Notes under the pieces: model-generated | What the model saw: the letters and a program-made list of their open reading frames with translations, nothing else | Databases searched by the model: none | Told to the model about the DNA's origin: nothing | Assembly: GCA_963824905.1 (NCBI GenBank) | Contig: CAWGRH010000027.1 | Coordinates: forward strand, 310,001 to 374,000 | DNA: 64,000 nucleotides | Source: JAJPKK01 sp963824905 | Lineage (GTDB): Bacteria > Pseudomonadota > Alphaproteobacteria > Rhizobiales > Xanthobacteraceae | Direction of reading: 5' to 3' | Translations under genes and position numbers: made by a program | Shown here: positions 37,204-45,638 of the stretch, one piece after another | How the letters are laid out: every line of letters starts with the position of its first letter | How positions within the stretch are numbered: position 1 is the stretch's first letter

Positions 37204-38214
37204 TCAGAAAATCGCCAATGGATTGAGCGGAGATCCCGTTCCTTTTTCGATGCGAAGCGGGGCCGCAGTAAAGAGAAATTCGAAACGATTAAGTCTCCTC
37301 GCCTGCTCGACCGCTCGCTCGAAATCGAGATTGTCGAAAATGTTTATGCCCATCGAGACCAACGCCAGGCGATGCAAGGGATTTGGGACAGATGCCGGCA
37401 GACCTGTCGGCACGACGTCGTTTGGCCCGTCGCCTCCGATGAAGGAGACGCCACGCTCTTTGAGGAAATACGCAACATCGGCGTGATATCCGGCGAACCC
37501 GGTTTCCCTCGGCCAAGCACCGAGCGCGGCGCGCCGCTTCCAACGTCCCGTGTACAGGAGGATGACGTCGCCCGGCGACACCGTCACGTGTTCCAGCTTT
37601 TCCAGGGCCTCGAGGTCCTCCCGATGGATCGCCGTTCCCGGCTCCAGCCACCCTTGAGACGTGGCCTTCCCCGGCAGGAGCGTCGCATCGAACAGGATGG
37701 CTCGCGTGACGACACCATCCTTCAAGGCGTTGATGCTCCCTTTCGGGCAACCGCCTGCGGCCGTGATGGCTTCCATGGTCACGCCGTTGTAGCCCTTGCC
37801 GTCCACCATCATGTGACAGTCCAAGGAGTCGAGATGGCTGTGAACGATGCCGTGATATGTGCCCGTGTACTGGTATCTATCGGCGGTGCCGGTCGGCAGC
37901 ACCGGATTGAGGGTGCGCTCGAGGATGTTGGGTGCGTCGGCAGCATGTTCCTGCACGATATCGTGGGCGAGCGAGACCGGCATGCCTTCTGTGACCAAGG
38001 CCACGGCCTGTTTCCGCTTCGCCGGAGTGATCAGGTTGGCCGCGCCGAGTTCGTCGTCGTTTCCCCATCGTCCCCAGTTCGAGAGTTCTTTCATCCCACG
38101 GCGGAAGTCTTCCTCGTTTGCCATGGTCGGGCGCGCACTCGTCTGACTTAGAGCCTGCGGGACGGAACCCGCCACCGCCCCAAATGCGATCAAACCAATC
38201 ACCAGGGTCCTCAT
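37204..38214 (-). CDS. Exported cyclase-family (kynurenine-formamidase-like) metal hydrolase
   Basis: 336 residues. The Sec leader MRTLVIGLIAFGAVAGSVPQ is cut after ALSQT. The fold is that of the cyclase/arylformamidase family: GNDDELGAANLITP near the start, then the metal site in HSHLDSLDCHMM (a variant of the usual HxGTHxDAPxH), and a late GGDGPNDVVP and HRLALVSMGINIFDNLD. Family members hydrolyse formamides, lactones or cyclic imides. An exported form beside an exported aldolase and an exported MmgE/PrpD protein suggests a periplasmic pathway. Confidence 0.83.
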   Translation of the reverse strand: MRTLVIGLIAFGAVAGSVPQALSQTSARPTMANEEDFRRGMKELSNWGRWGNDDELGAANLITPAKRKQAVALVTEGMPVSLAHDIVQEHAADAPNILERTLNPVLPTGTADRYQYTGTYHGIVHSHLDSLDCHMMVDGKGYNGVTMEAITAAGGCPKGSINALKDGVVTRAILFDATLLPGKATSQGWLEPGTAIHREDLEALEKLEHVTVSPGDVILLYTGRWKRRAALGAWPRETGFAGYHADVAYFLKERGVSFIGGDGPNDVVPTGLPASVPNPLHRLALVSMGINIFDNLDFERAVEQARRLNRFEFLFTAAPLRIEKGTGSPLNPLAIF

Positions 38215-38555
38215 GTTTTCCTCCGCTGACTGAGCCGACTTGAAACCGGCGTTGATCGATGAGCCGGTTCAGGGCACTAAAGACATATCGGGCAACGCAC
38301 GATATGTCATCGAAGTTGTGAACGCCGTTTGCGCGCTGCAGGTCAGCCGTTCCAGCCTGCTCGGCCATCGCGGACGCGCTCGCTGCGTGCAGAAAATGGC
38401 TTGCTTGTGCTCCCAATCTCGCAGCGGGGCCTTGCAGCTGCGACAAGGACGTGAAGCCAAACTCCGAGTTCGTGCGCCGGATTGGAACACTCGCGAAGAG
38501 CGGTTGCCGTCACGCCGGCCGGCGACTATCTAAAAGTGACCGTGTCGGAGCGCCT
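38215..38555. other. Intergenic region
   Basis: 341 bases upstream of the cyclase start. Only short frames with Cys/Arg-rich, chance-like translations are present. It should hold the promoter of the cyclase-aldolase-MmgE unit. No operator recognised. Confidence 0.4.
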
Positions 38556-38885
38556 ATGGCCTCAATCGTACCATCGTTCTCCCTGAGCCGGTTGCAACCG
38601 ATCTTCAATGCCTCCTGGCATTGGATCAACAGACCCAGCTACCAAATAAAGTTACGACACCAATTCGAGTTGGGCGGCTTCGAAGTCAAAGACGGACCAA
38701 GCATTGGACTCGACCCGATAGGCCTGGAGTGGATGCGCACCTTGGAATTGTCGTCGCGATGTGCTGGCATCAAATACAGAATGTTGCGTTTCGACGACAT
38801 GGACGTGATCCTGCCTGGCTTTCCCGGACCGTCGCCGGACATGCTCAAGAAGATGTACGGGTCACGTTTGGTGGGAGATTTCTAA
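38556..38885 (+). CDS. Hypothetical protein (109 residues)
   Basis: The frame from the ATG at 38556 encodes a soluble, mixed alpha/beta-looking sequence (MASIVPSFSLSRLQPIFNAS, a basic middle, then MRTLELSSRC and MDVILPGFPGPSPDMLKKMY) with no leader. I do not recognise a family. The base composition is less GC-rich than its neighbours and no clear ribosome binding site is visible, so it may be acquired DNA or spurious. Confidence 0.35.
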   Translation: MASIVPSFSLSRLQPIFNASWHWINRPSYQIKLRHQFELGGFEVKDGPSIGLDPIGLEWMRTLELSSRCAGIKYRMLRFDDMDVILPGFPGPSPDMLKKMYGSRLVGDF

Positions 38886-39079
38886 GCATCGCTCGTCGGA
38901 ATGATCGCGGCGGTCTCCACCATGAGGATCACGCTTCGCTCCGGCGCGCGCATACAGTACGTCACTCCTTTTGCAACGGCGAAGCCTTGACCGGCAAGAG
39001 GCCGCTGCGTCGCTGACCGAAATGGACCGCGCGGCAATCCCAGCACCGCTGCTTTGACCCGGTCACCAGTTCGATTGAG

Positions 39080-39292
39080 CTAGTCAGGTGCTATGGGGAT
39101 CTCGGGCGACAGAGCGCGGTCGAGCGCAACCGGTCGCTCCTCCTTGATGGCCCGTGCCGCGCTCTCCCGCAAAAATGCGCTCATCGTCGTGCCAATCCGG
39201 CGAACATGGCGAAAAAGCTCGTCATATTCGTCCGGCCGTAGCTTGACGATGACCCGCACTGTGAGGCCAATTTTGTCGTCCGTGTCCGGCAT
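39080..39292 (-). CDS. Small ribbon-helix-helix-like protein
   Basis: 70 residues: a beta-strand-like start (IGLTVRVIVKLRPDEYDELF), a helix, GTTMSAFLRESAARAIKEE and a short tail. Strand, helix, turn with Thr-x-x-Ser-x-Phe-Leu-Arg-Glu, helix is the ribbon-helix-helix (CopG/MobC-like) DNA-binding pattern. No toxin gene lies beside it, and it stands alone between the orphan at 38556 and the amidohydrolase. It could be a local regulator or the remnant of a toxin-antitoxin pair or mobile element. Confidence 0.6.
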   Translation of the reverse strand: MPDTDDKIGLTVRVIVKLRPDEYDELFRHVRRIGTTMSAFLRESAARAIKEERPVALDRALSPEIPIAPD

Positions 39293-39538
39293 TCAAAATC
39301 CTGGACCATTTACCAGTCCCGATGCGAGCCATGTCGTCGGGCTGGTTGTCTGTCCCGGTGCGGACCACCCGCGCCACAAGTACAACCTCGATCCGCAGTT
39401 CGGCCTCATCGAGACCCGAAGGTGAAGACATTGGGACGGTCCACAGTTGCCGCTCGGTCGCTTGACGCCAAATATAGCGGACATCGCAGAGGATGCGCGG
39501 CTGCAGGTAGCGCGGTAGCCTGTCGGCAGAATACTCCG

Positions 39539-41317
39539 CTAAGGCCTTAACACATACGCGGGCGCCGTCATGTTCTGACCCTTATCGCAGCATCCCGCGA
39601 GGAAGTTCGGGCGGTATGGGTTCGCGAAGCTGTTGTTGCCTTGCGGGAGTTGTCCGACCTTCGGCGCACCGTTGATACGCGCGAGAACGCGCTCGCGTGC
39701 TTGCTCGATCTGCCCCAACAGTGCGTCGACATTCCAACCCACGAGCTTGCTCTTCCAGTACACGACCTTCCCCGCGATCAACACGTCACGCACATGTCTG
39801 GGGTTCATCATCGTCACCACCGTGCCTGGCACGTTGTTCATCGGCCACGTGTTGATGTTGCGCGCGTCGAGAACGACAATATCGGCCTCCTTGCCGGGAG
39901 TGAGTGTTCCGACTTTGTCGAGAAGGCGGGTCGACGCGGCGCCCGCAATAGTCGCCATCTCGATGACCTGTCGGGAGGTGACGGCTTGCGGCACCGGCAG
40001 ACCGCCTGGATTGCTTTCCGGAAATGCGAGATCGTTTGCGAGCGCGCGCTGCAGACAGAATGCACCGCGCATCAGCGAAAACGGATCCGTGGTCATGTTC
40101 GTGTCGACGTCCGGGCTGAGACTCGGCAGAATGCCGTGATCGAGTGCGTACTGAAACGGCGGCATCCCGTGCCGCATCTGCATCTCGATCAGGACGGCGA
40201 TTGAAACGTGCGCGCCGCGGTCGCGCCAGATCTCCCACGCCTTGGATCTGTTTCCGTTCGGATACCCGTACGAGCCGTAACTGATCTGCGCGAGCGGTTC
40301 ATCCTGCCATCGGGTGGCATGGATGAAAGTGACGTCCGACCAGTCGGAGCCGTTACGAACATCCGCGGCCGCATCGATCACGACTTTTGGGGCCCCCACA
40401 TTGTGATTGTGAATCGACGCGCCGAACGCGCGGGCGAGCTGCCATCCGGTGTAGTCGGCGCCCGGCGCTGCCGGCCCCGGACCGCCGCCGAATCCAAGTG
40501 TCACCAGTTGATCTCTCGAGCTGAAATATGTTTTCGCGATGCGACCAATCCCCTTCGCGGTGTCGTTCATCGCTCCCGGAAACTCGTACGGGATACCGCC
40601 GCTGCTGCGATCAATGCCGGGGCTGTAGGCGTAGACCATTCGCCGGCCCGAATCCATGAGGCCTTTGATCATCGCGTCGGTGTGTTCGGGAGTATGCGAG
40701 GACTGAGAGGTATCGGTTCCCGTGGTGATGCCCTCGGTGATTTCGCTGAGGCATGCGACGAGCTCCGAGATGTAACAGTCCTCCGGATCGTACGGCGCAC
40801 GACCCAGGTCCCAGACGACATTGTTTGGATTTGCAGGATCTGCGATGCGCCCGGCGGTCCAGATATTCTGGACGACCGAACCGTAGCTTTCCTGCGGCCA
40901 CGCACCCGTGAGCAAACCATCGGGAATCATGCTGCGTTGCAAGGTTTCGTACTGGTGATGGTGCGTGTGGATGAAGCCCGGCATGACGATTGTTCCGGCG
41001 CAGTCGATAATCTCGGCGTCGCCTGCGACGATCGTTGGTGCGACTTCGGCAATTTTCTTCCCGTCGATCAGGACGTCGGCCTTTTCGAAGTCGCCCACCC
41101 TCGGGTCGAGACTCAGCACGACACCACCGCGCAGGAGAATTCGTCGCTGTCGGCCGTCGCCGACCAGGCCTTGGAGGTCCGAAGAATTCGCCGAACGCAG
41201 GCTTCCGAGCGGCCCCTGACTCGGAGGGTTATCCGCGGCGCTCGTACTGCCGGCGGCTGGAATCGTGGCGGCTGCAAGTCCCGCTGTACTCGCGCTGATG
41301 AAATCGCGTCTGTTCAT
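39539..41317 (-). CDS. Amidohydrolase-family enzyme with a twin-arginine leader
   Basis: 592 residues. MNRRDFISASTAGLAAATIP is a classic Tat leader (Asn-Arg-Arg-Asp-Phe-Ile). The mature enzyme is a composite-sheet amidohydrolase of the TRZ/ATZ type: LLRGGVVLSLDPRVGDFEKA, then the metal site FIHTHHHQYE, later HNHNVGAP and FIHATRW, LSPDVDTNMT (late Asp) and LTPGKEADIVVLDA at the end. Family members deaminate or dechlorinate N-heterocycles, or act on related amide substrates. A folded metalloenzyme exported by Tat in this position again points to periplasmic chemistry. Next gene upstream is a Bug receptor (127 bases away). Confidence 0.87.
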   Translation of the reverse strand: MNRRDFISASTAGLAAATIPAAGSTSAADNPPSQGPLGSLRSANSSDLQGLVGDGRQRRILLRGGVVLSLDPRVGDFEKADVLIDGKKIAEVAPTIVAGDAEIIDCAGTIVMPGFIHTHHHQYETLQRSMIPDGLLTGAWPQESYGSVVQNIWTAGRIADPANPNNVVWDLGRAPYDPEDCYISELVACLSEITEGITTGTDTSQSSHTPEHTDAMIKGLMDSGRRMVYAYSPGIDRSSGGIPYEFPGAMNDTAKGIGRIAKTYFSSRDQLVTLGFGGGPGPAAPGADYTGWQLARAFGASIHNHNVGAPKVVIDAAADVRNGSDWSDVTFIHATRWQDEPLAQISYGSYGYPNGNRSKAWEIWRDRGAHVSIAVLIEMQMRHGMPPFQYALDHGILPSLSPDVDTNMTTDPFSLMRGAFCLQRALANDLAFPESNPGGLPVPQAVTSRQVIEMATIAGAASTRLLDKVGTLTPGKEADIVVLDARNINTWPMNNVPGTVVTMMNPRHVRDVLIAGKVVYWKSKLVGWNVDALLGQIEQARERVLARINGAPKVGQLPQGNNSFANPYRPNFLAGCCDKGQNMTAPAYVLRP

Positions 41318-41443
41318 CGGACCCCTCTTGGCGTTCGTCGCGAAGCGGCCTTCGTTCGCCGCACAGTGATTGTATCACCATAAGATACAAGTCGGCCCGC
41401 CCGGATAAATGAGCGGTCTCGGCAAATCCCACACATCCTCTCG

Positions 41444-42439
41444 CTACCGCGGGCTCAGTCCCGCACTTTTCACGATCGCCCGGTATCGGGCGAAATCAGT
41501 CGTGAGCAGTGTTGCGAACGCGTCGGGGCCGGCGAATGAGACCTCATCTCCCTCCTGCTCGAGCTGAGAAATCAGCTCTGGATCTTGCAAGGATTTGCGG
41601 ATGCCTTTCTCTAACTTGGCCACAACGTCGGCAGGAAGCCCTTGTGGCCCGACCACACCATACCAGCCGTTCACCGCGAAGCCTGCGATCCCCGATTCCG
41701 AGACGGTCGGAATGTCGGGAAAGGCCCGCACGCGATAGTCGCTCGATACGGCGAGCGCCCTGACCTGGTTCGCCTCGATGAAAGCGCGCGCGCCCGCTAG
41801 GCTCGAGAAATATACATCGACATCACCACGAACGATTCCGACCATCGCAGGGCTGCCGCCCGCATAGGGGATATGGCTGGCGGTAGCGCCTCCCAGGCTT
41901 GCAAGAAGCTGCCCGGCGAGATGAGGCGCGCTGCCGGCGCCGGAAGAGGCATACGTGAAATGGGCCTCCCTACGCAGGGGACCGGCGATGAGATCGCGGA
42001 CGCTCGTTATCGATGAATTCGCGGTAGTCACGAGAACGTAGGCCGACCTCGTAATCTGGGCGACGGGCGTGAAGTCGGTGAGCGGGTTGAAGGGCAGAGT
42101 CTTGTTGATGTGTGGATTGATGGTGTGTGCGGGAGATATCAGCAGCAGCGTGTAACCGTCAGGGGACGCGCTTGCAACGGCAGCCGTGCCGACGACCGTT
42201 CCGCCTCCTGGTCTGTCTTCTACAATGAAGGGCCGACCCAGCACTTTGCTCAGCTTGTTCGCCAGCAGACGGGCGACTAAATCATTCGCGCCGCCGGGAG
42301 CGAACGGAACGATCAGACGGACGGGACGGTCCGGATATTCCGCTCGGGCCGGTGCCGATATCGCGACCGTCACTGCCACGCTGGCGACGATCAGGTCCCT
42401 TATCGTGTTTCGCCTCCTCAAATCCGAGGCTCCTTCCAT
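41444..42439 (-). CDS. Bug/TctC-family periplasmic solute receptor
   Basis: 331 residues. The N-terminus MEGASDLRRRNTIRDLIVAS precedes a Sec leader cut after APARA. EYPDRPVRLIVPFAPGGAND, EDRPGGGTVVG, SPDGYTLLLI and ASHIPYAGGSPAM are canonical. It lies between the Tat amidohydrolase and the TauD-type dioxygenase on the same strand, so it probably binds a substrate or product of one of them. No TctA/TctB next to it. Confidence 0.9.
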   Translation of the reverse strand: MEGASDLRRRNTIRDLIVASVAVTVAISAPARAEYPDRPVRLIVPFAPGGANDLVARLLANKLSKVLGRPFIVEDRPGGGTVVGTAAVASASPDGYTLLLISPAHTINPHINKTLPFNPLTDFTPVAQITRSAYVLVTTANSSITSVRDLIAGPLRREAHFTYASSGAGSAPHLAGQLLASLGGATASHIPYAGGSPAMVGIVRGDVDVYFSSLAGARAFIEANQVRALAVSSDYRVRAFPDIPTVSESGIAGFAVNGWYGVVGPQGLPADVVAKLEKGIRKSLQDPELISQLEQEGDEVSFAGPDAFATLLTTDFARYRAIVKSAGLSPR

Positions 42440-42523
42440 ACAAACGAACTGTTGGGTACGGGTCGCTCATCTTTGGGAAGTGGAAATCTTGGCGGATACC
42501 TCAATCGGCGATGTCTTAGGCCT

Positions 42524-43387
42524 TCAGATCGGTCGATCCCCCTTGAGCATGACGCGGTAAAGATACCGGACGTCGCTGACGGGGTAGTCGCCGTTTGCTT
42601 TATGCATCAGACAACGATTATCCCAGATCACGACATCGCCGGCCATCCATTTGTGGCGGTATTGGAATTTCTCCTGCGTCGCGTGTTCGAGAAGATCGTC
42701 GAGCAGCAACAGTGCCTCTTGTTCCGACATTCCGACAATCTCTTCGATGCGGATCGGGTTGATATAGATCGCCTTGCGGCCTGTTGCCGGATGAGTTCTG
42801 ACGATCGGATGAATGACCGACTCTGAGGCAATCTTCTTCCGCTCCTCCGCGAGTCCTGGGAGCTTTCGCGCGCTGTATTTGCTTTGATAGACGTGTCGCG
42901 CCTGGAGACCGTCGATGCGTTTCTTCATGTCTTCGGAAAGCGCATCGTATGCCTCATACATGTTCACGAATTGCGTGTCACCGCCGCTCTGCGGGAGCTT
43001 TACCGCATAAAGCGCCGTCGCTTTTGGCGGCTCGATATCGTTTGAGTGATCGGTATGGTAACCCTCGCCGGGAATGTAGACGCGCCCATCCTCCAATTTC
43101 TCCTGATTGGAGATGTAGTGGATTTGCGGACATTCAGGGATCGCGAAGCGCGGATTATGCTGCGGAAAGATCTCGCCGAAGATCTTCATCGCCTCGAGAA
43201 ACTGTGGAGCGTTGAGGCCTTGGTCGCGGATCGCAATCACCGCGTGGTCGAGAAAAGCCTGATTGAGCCTGACGCGGGTTTCTTCATCGACTGGACCACT
43301 GACATCGAGGCCGGCAACCTCGGCGCCGGTATGAGCGGACAATCGCGTCACCGAAACGGAACTCCGGTTCACGGCAGCTTCCTCCAT
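42524..43387 (-). CDS. TauD/TfdA-family Fe(II)/2-oxoglutarate dioxygenase
   Basis: 287 residues from the ATG at 43387. A GTG five codons later has a better GAGGAA box and may be the true start. Metal site: EGYHTDHS (His-x-Asp) and a distal RCLMHKAN (His), followed by YRVMLKG with the Arg that binds 2-oxoglutarate. GLDVSGPVDEETRVRLNQAF and DHAVIAIRDQ are the N-terminal signatures. Substrates of the family include taurine, 2,4-D and other small acids. It has no leader and acts in the cytosol, unlike several neighbours. Confidence 0.9.
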   Translation of the reverse strand: MEEAAVNRSSVSVTRLSAHTGAEVAGLDVSGPVDEETRVRLNQAFLDHAVIAIRDQGLNAPQFLEAMKIFGEIFPQHNPRFAIPECPQIHYISNQEKLEDGRVYIPGEGYHTDHSNDIEPPKATALYAVKLPQSGGDTQFVNMYEAYDALSEDMKKRIDGLQARHVYQSKYSARKLPGLAEERKKIASESVIHPIVRTHPATGRKAIYINPIRIEEIVGMSEQEALLLLDDLLEHATQEKFQYRHKWMAGDVVIWDNRCLMHKANGDYPVSDVRYLYRVMLKGDRPI

Positions 43388-43633
43388 GAGGTTCTTTCCA
43401 TAGAGTACGACGCAATGACAACCTGCTAAAGGGTTGTTTCCCGTGCTCCGGCGGGACTGGAGACGTCTCCCGATCCGAGTTGGGCGCCGCGATTTTCTTC
43501 TGAAGTGACCACTGGTTGGGATGACGCGGACGCCAGAACCCGCGCTCGCAAGGGCAGTTGTTAATCCCAGGCCGACATCGGGCTCCTGACAAGTCAGCGG
43601 CGCATCTACGCTTGCTTCCGCTGAGGATAGCGA

Positions 43634-43666
43634 TGCGGGGACCGGGCCTCATGCGCGGTCCCCGCA
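43634..43666 (-). terminator. 11-bp perfect hairpin downstream of the MBL-fold hydrolase
   Basis: TGCGGGGACCG (43634-43644) and CGGTCCCCGCA (43656-43666) enclose an 11-base loop, 27 bases beyond the MBL gene's stop. There is no T run, so terminator is a tentative call. The surrounding 43388-43692 gap (305 bases) contains no gene that I can support. Confidence 0.45.
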
Positions 43667-43692
43667 GATGCCGACATGATCAGCGGTGAGAC

Positions 43693-44553
43693 TCAGTCGT
43701 AAAACGCGGGCGCGATCTTCCGCTTGATGCCAGAAACGTAATCGTGCTGGATCCAGAGCTGCGCGTGGTTCGCTTTCACGAAATCCTCGATCTTCTCGCG
43801 ACTCTTCGCGGTCTGCTCCCTGTCGGTATCGAAGTTCGGGACCTTCTTGTACGTGATCTCTTCCGGATAGTGATAGAGATCGCCCGACAACAGCACATTG
43901 CCGGTGTTGGGGAGCTTGAGGAACAATGACTGGTGCCCCGGCGTATGCCCTGGCGAGGACTTGATCACCACGGTGCCGTCACCGAACACATCATGGTCCT
44001 CGCCATTGAGCACGATCGTCTTGGCGCCGGCGAGGCCCTCGAAGAATTTCGGGTCCGGCACGCGGCTACCTTGCGGCCGCGGCGCGAGGATCGCGTCCCG
44101 GTCGCCTTTTTGCACGATCCAGGTGGACTTGGCGAACTGGGTGGCGTTGGCGACGTGGTCGCCATGGTAGTGCGAGAGCGCCAGATACGTGATGTCGGCC
44201 GGGGTGTAACCGATCGCGGCGAGTTGCGGGAGCAGCGGCCGATCGACCGTGTAGTTGTTCAGTTTCTGCGGCGAGACGCCTTCCTTGAAGGCGCCATCGG
44301 GTATTTCACCGGTATCCCACATCAAAGTTCCGCGCGGGTGAGCGATCAGGAAGCAGGGCGTGACCATTCGAGTGTCGGCCACCTCATTCACCTTCAAGCC
44401 GTAGTTGTCGACGTTCGGAGGCGTAATAATTCCGCAGTCGAGCACATAGAGACGTGGCGATTGCGGAGGCTGCGCCTTCTGTTGAGCGTCGGCCGACGGG
44501 AGACCGAAGGCCATGGCCGCCGCCATGATGGCGAGCGCGATACGAGTAGACAT
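43693..44553 (-). CDS. Exported metallo-beta-lactamase-fold hydrolase (lactonase-like)
   Basis: 286 residues. The Sec leader MSTRIALAIMAAAMAFGLPS is cut after ADAQQ. The metal site is SHYHGDHVAN (HxHxDH), followed by SSPGHTPGHQSLF, LLSGDLYHY (bridging Asp) and IQHD (last His). The layout is that of AHL lactonases and related N-acyl/lactone hydrolases, including an early LDCGIITPP strand. Periplasmic location is predicted. It could open lactones produced by neighbouring enzymes rather than act on signalling molecules. The sequence does not decide. Confidence 0.87.
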   Translation of the reverse strand: MSTRIALAIMAAAMAFGLPSADAQQKAQPPQSPRLYVLDCGIITPPNVDNYGLKVNEVADTRMVTPCFLIAHPRGTLMWDTGEIPDGAFKEGVSPQKLNNYTVDRPLLPQLAAIGYTPADITYLALSHYHGDHVANATQFAKSTWIVQKGDRDAILAPRPQGSRVPDPKFFEGLAGAKTIVLNGEDHDVFGDGTVVIKSSPGHTPGHQSLFLKLPNTGNVLLSGDLYHYPEEITYKKVPNFDTDREQTAKSREKIEDFVKANHAQLWIQHDYVSGIKRKIAPAFYD

Positions 44554-44846
44554 GGAGTCCTCCCTGTTCTGTTTTCAAATATTGGCCGCGACGGCTGATG
44601 GAGAGATCGTCGACCCTTCGCGCCCGCCTTTTCGGCGGTTCACAACCTACACTATGGGTAATCGCCGAGCCACATCGCCGGCACGCAGAGGCGCAGCAAG
44701 CTTCCGGCCGGAACTGGCGTTGCAAGATAGCCGGCCCAAAGGTCGGGAGACTCTTTTCCACGTACATCGGCGCGCCACGCCGCGCCGGGCAAGGCTCACG
44801 CGTGTTGCCGAGCGTCATCGGCTCGACGTGTCGTCGAAGCGCGGCT

Positions 44847-45362
44847 TCACCGCCAAAGCCATCGCGCAAACGCCCGTGCCATGGTGTGGGGATGCATCGC
44901 CACCGTTGCGATGCGGCCAATCAGGGTCTCCGGCTCGTGAAAAATGCCGAGCTGCCGCAGCAGGGTGGCACGATCATAGTAGGCCCTCTCCCCGGCCAAC
45001 CGGTCCTTTTCGTCAAAGGTGAATATCCCGCAAAGCGGGAGCTCGACCTGACCGCCGGTGGGGGGAAGTCCTCGCCACGGACCCAGGTGCTGGCCGCGAA
45101 CAATGACCTCCAGCACGACGGCATCGATGGCCACGTGGCGCCGCTGGACGTCGAGCCTCAGCGCCGGAAGCGCTTGCAGCAACCCGGAATAGAAGGCTCG
45201 GACCTCCTCGTGCCCTACGTGATGCGCATTGAAGGGCTCGTCGTCAAAACGGGCCGTCGCGCCGAAGGTGCGCATGATGCCCGCGAGGTCGTGTTCGTTT
45301 TCGCGCCCGATGTGTTCATCGACGATCTGAAGACGGGCCGCTGCTCGTTCCTCGGTGTTCAT
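44847..45362 (-). CDS. SnoaL/NTF2-like fold protein
   Basis: 171 residues from the ATG at 45362. A GTG at 45374 is possible. The helix AARLQIVDEHIGRENEHDLA, FGATARFDDEPFNAHHVGHEEVRAFY, VLEVIVRGQHLGPWRGLPPTG and FTFDEKDRLAGERAYYD fit the cone-shaped NTF2/SnoaL fold used by ester cyclases, isomerases and dehydratases. No leader. The C-terminal ~30 residues (MARAFARWLWR) extend past the usual fold. Role unknown. Confidence 0.78.
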   Translation of the reverse strand: MNTEERAAARLQIVDEHIGRENEHDLAGIMRTFGATARFDDEPFNAHHVGHEEVRAFYSGLLQALPALRLDVQRRHVAIDAVVLEVIVRGQHLGPWRGLPPTGGQVELPLCGIFTFDEKDRLAGERAYYDRATLLRQLGIFHEPETLIGRIATVAMHPHTMARAFARWLWR

Positions 45363-45638
45363 GTCGCCGCTCACGAAGGTTTAGCGAGCAGGTTGAACCG
45401 GATCGTGCCTCGGTGACAACCGGTGCTGAGGAGCCAATTCGGGTTCCATCGTTTCGGTCCGGTCGGCCCTCCCTCGGGGAGTGAACCGGAGGACGATTTC
45501 ATACACTACCCAGGCGTCGGAGGAGAGCTCTCCGCACTTGGGCGAACCCCATGCTCGGCGTTGCCGTCGTTCGGCGCGCCGTTCCTCGACGGGAGCTTCC
45601 CTGAGTAGGCTGTTTTGCGTGGATCATAGGAGCTGCTC

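Noticed and set aside
39080..39292. Toxin-antitoxin module
   Set aside because: The ribbon-helix-helix protein could be an antitoxin, but no toxin-like frame lies on either side.
43693..44553. Quorum-quenching lactonase role for the MBL-fold protein
   Set aside because: The HxHxDH layout fits AHL lactonases, but so do many exported lactone and ester hydrolases, and no quorum-sensing gene is present. Kept only as lactonase-like.
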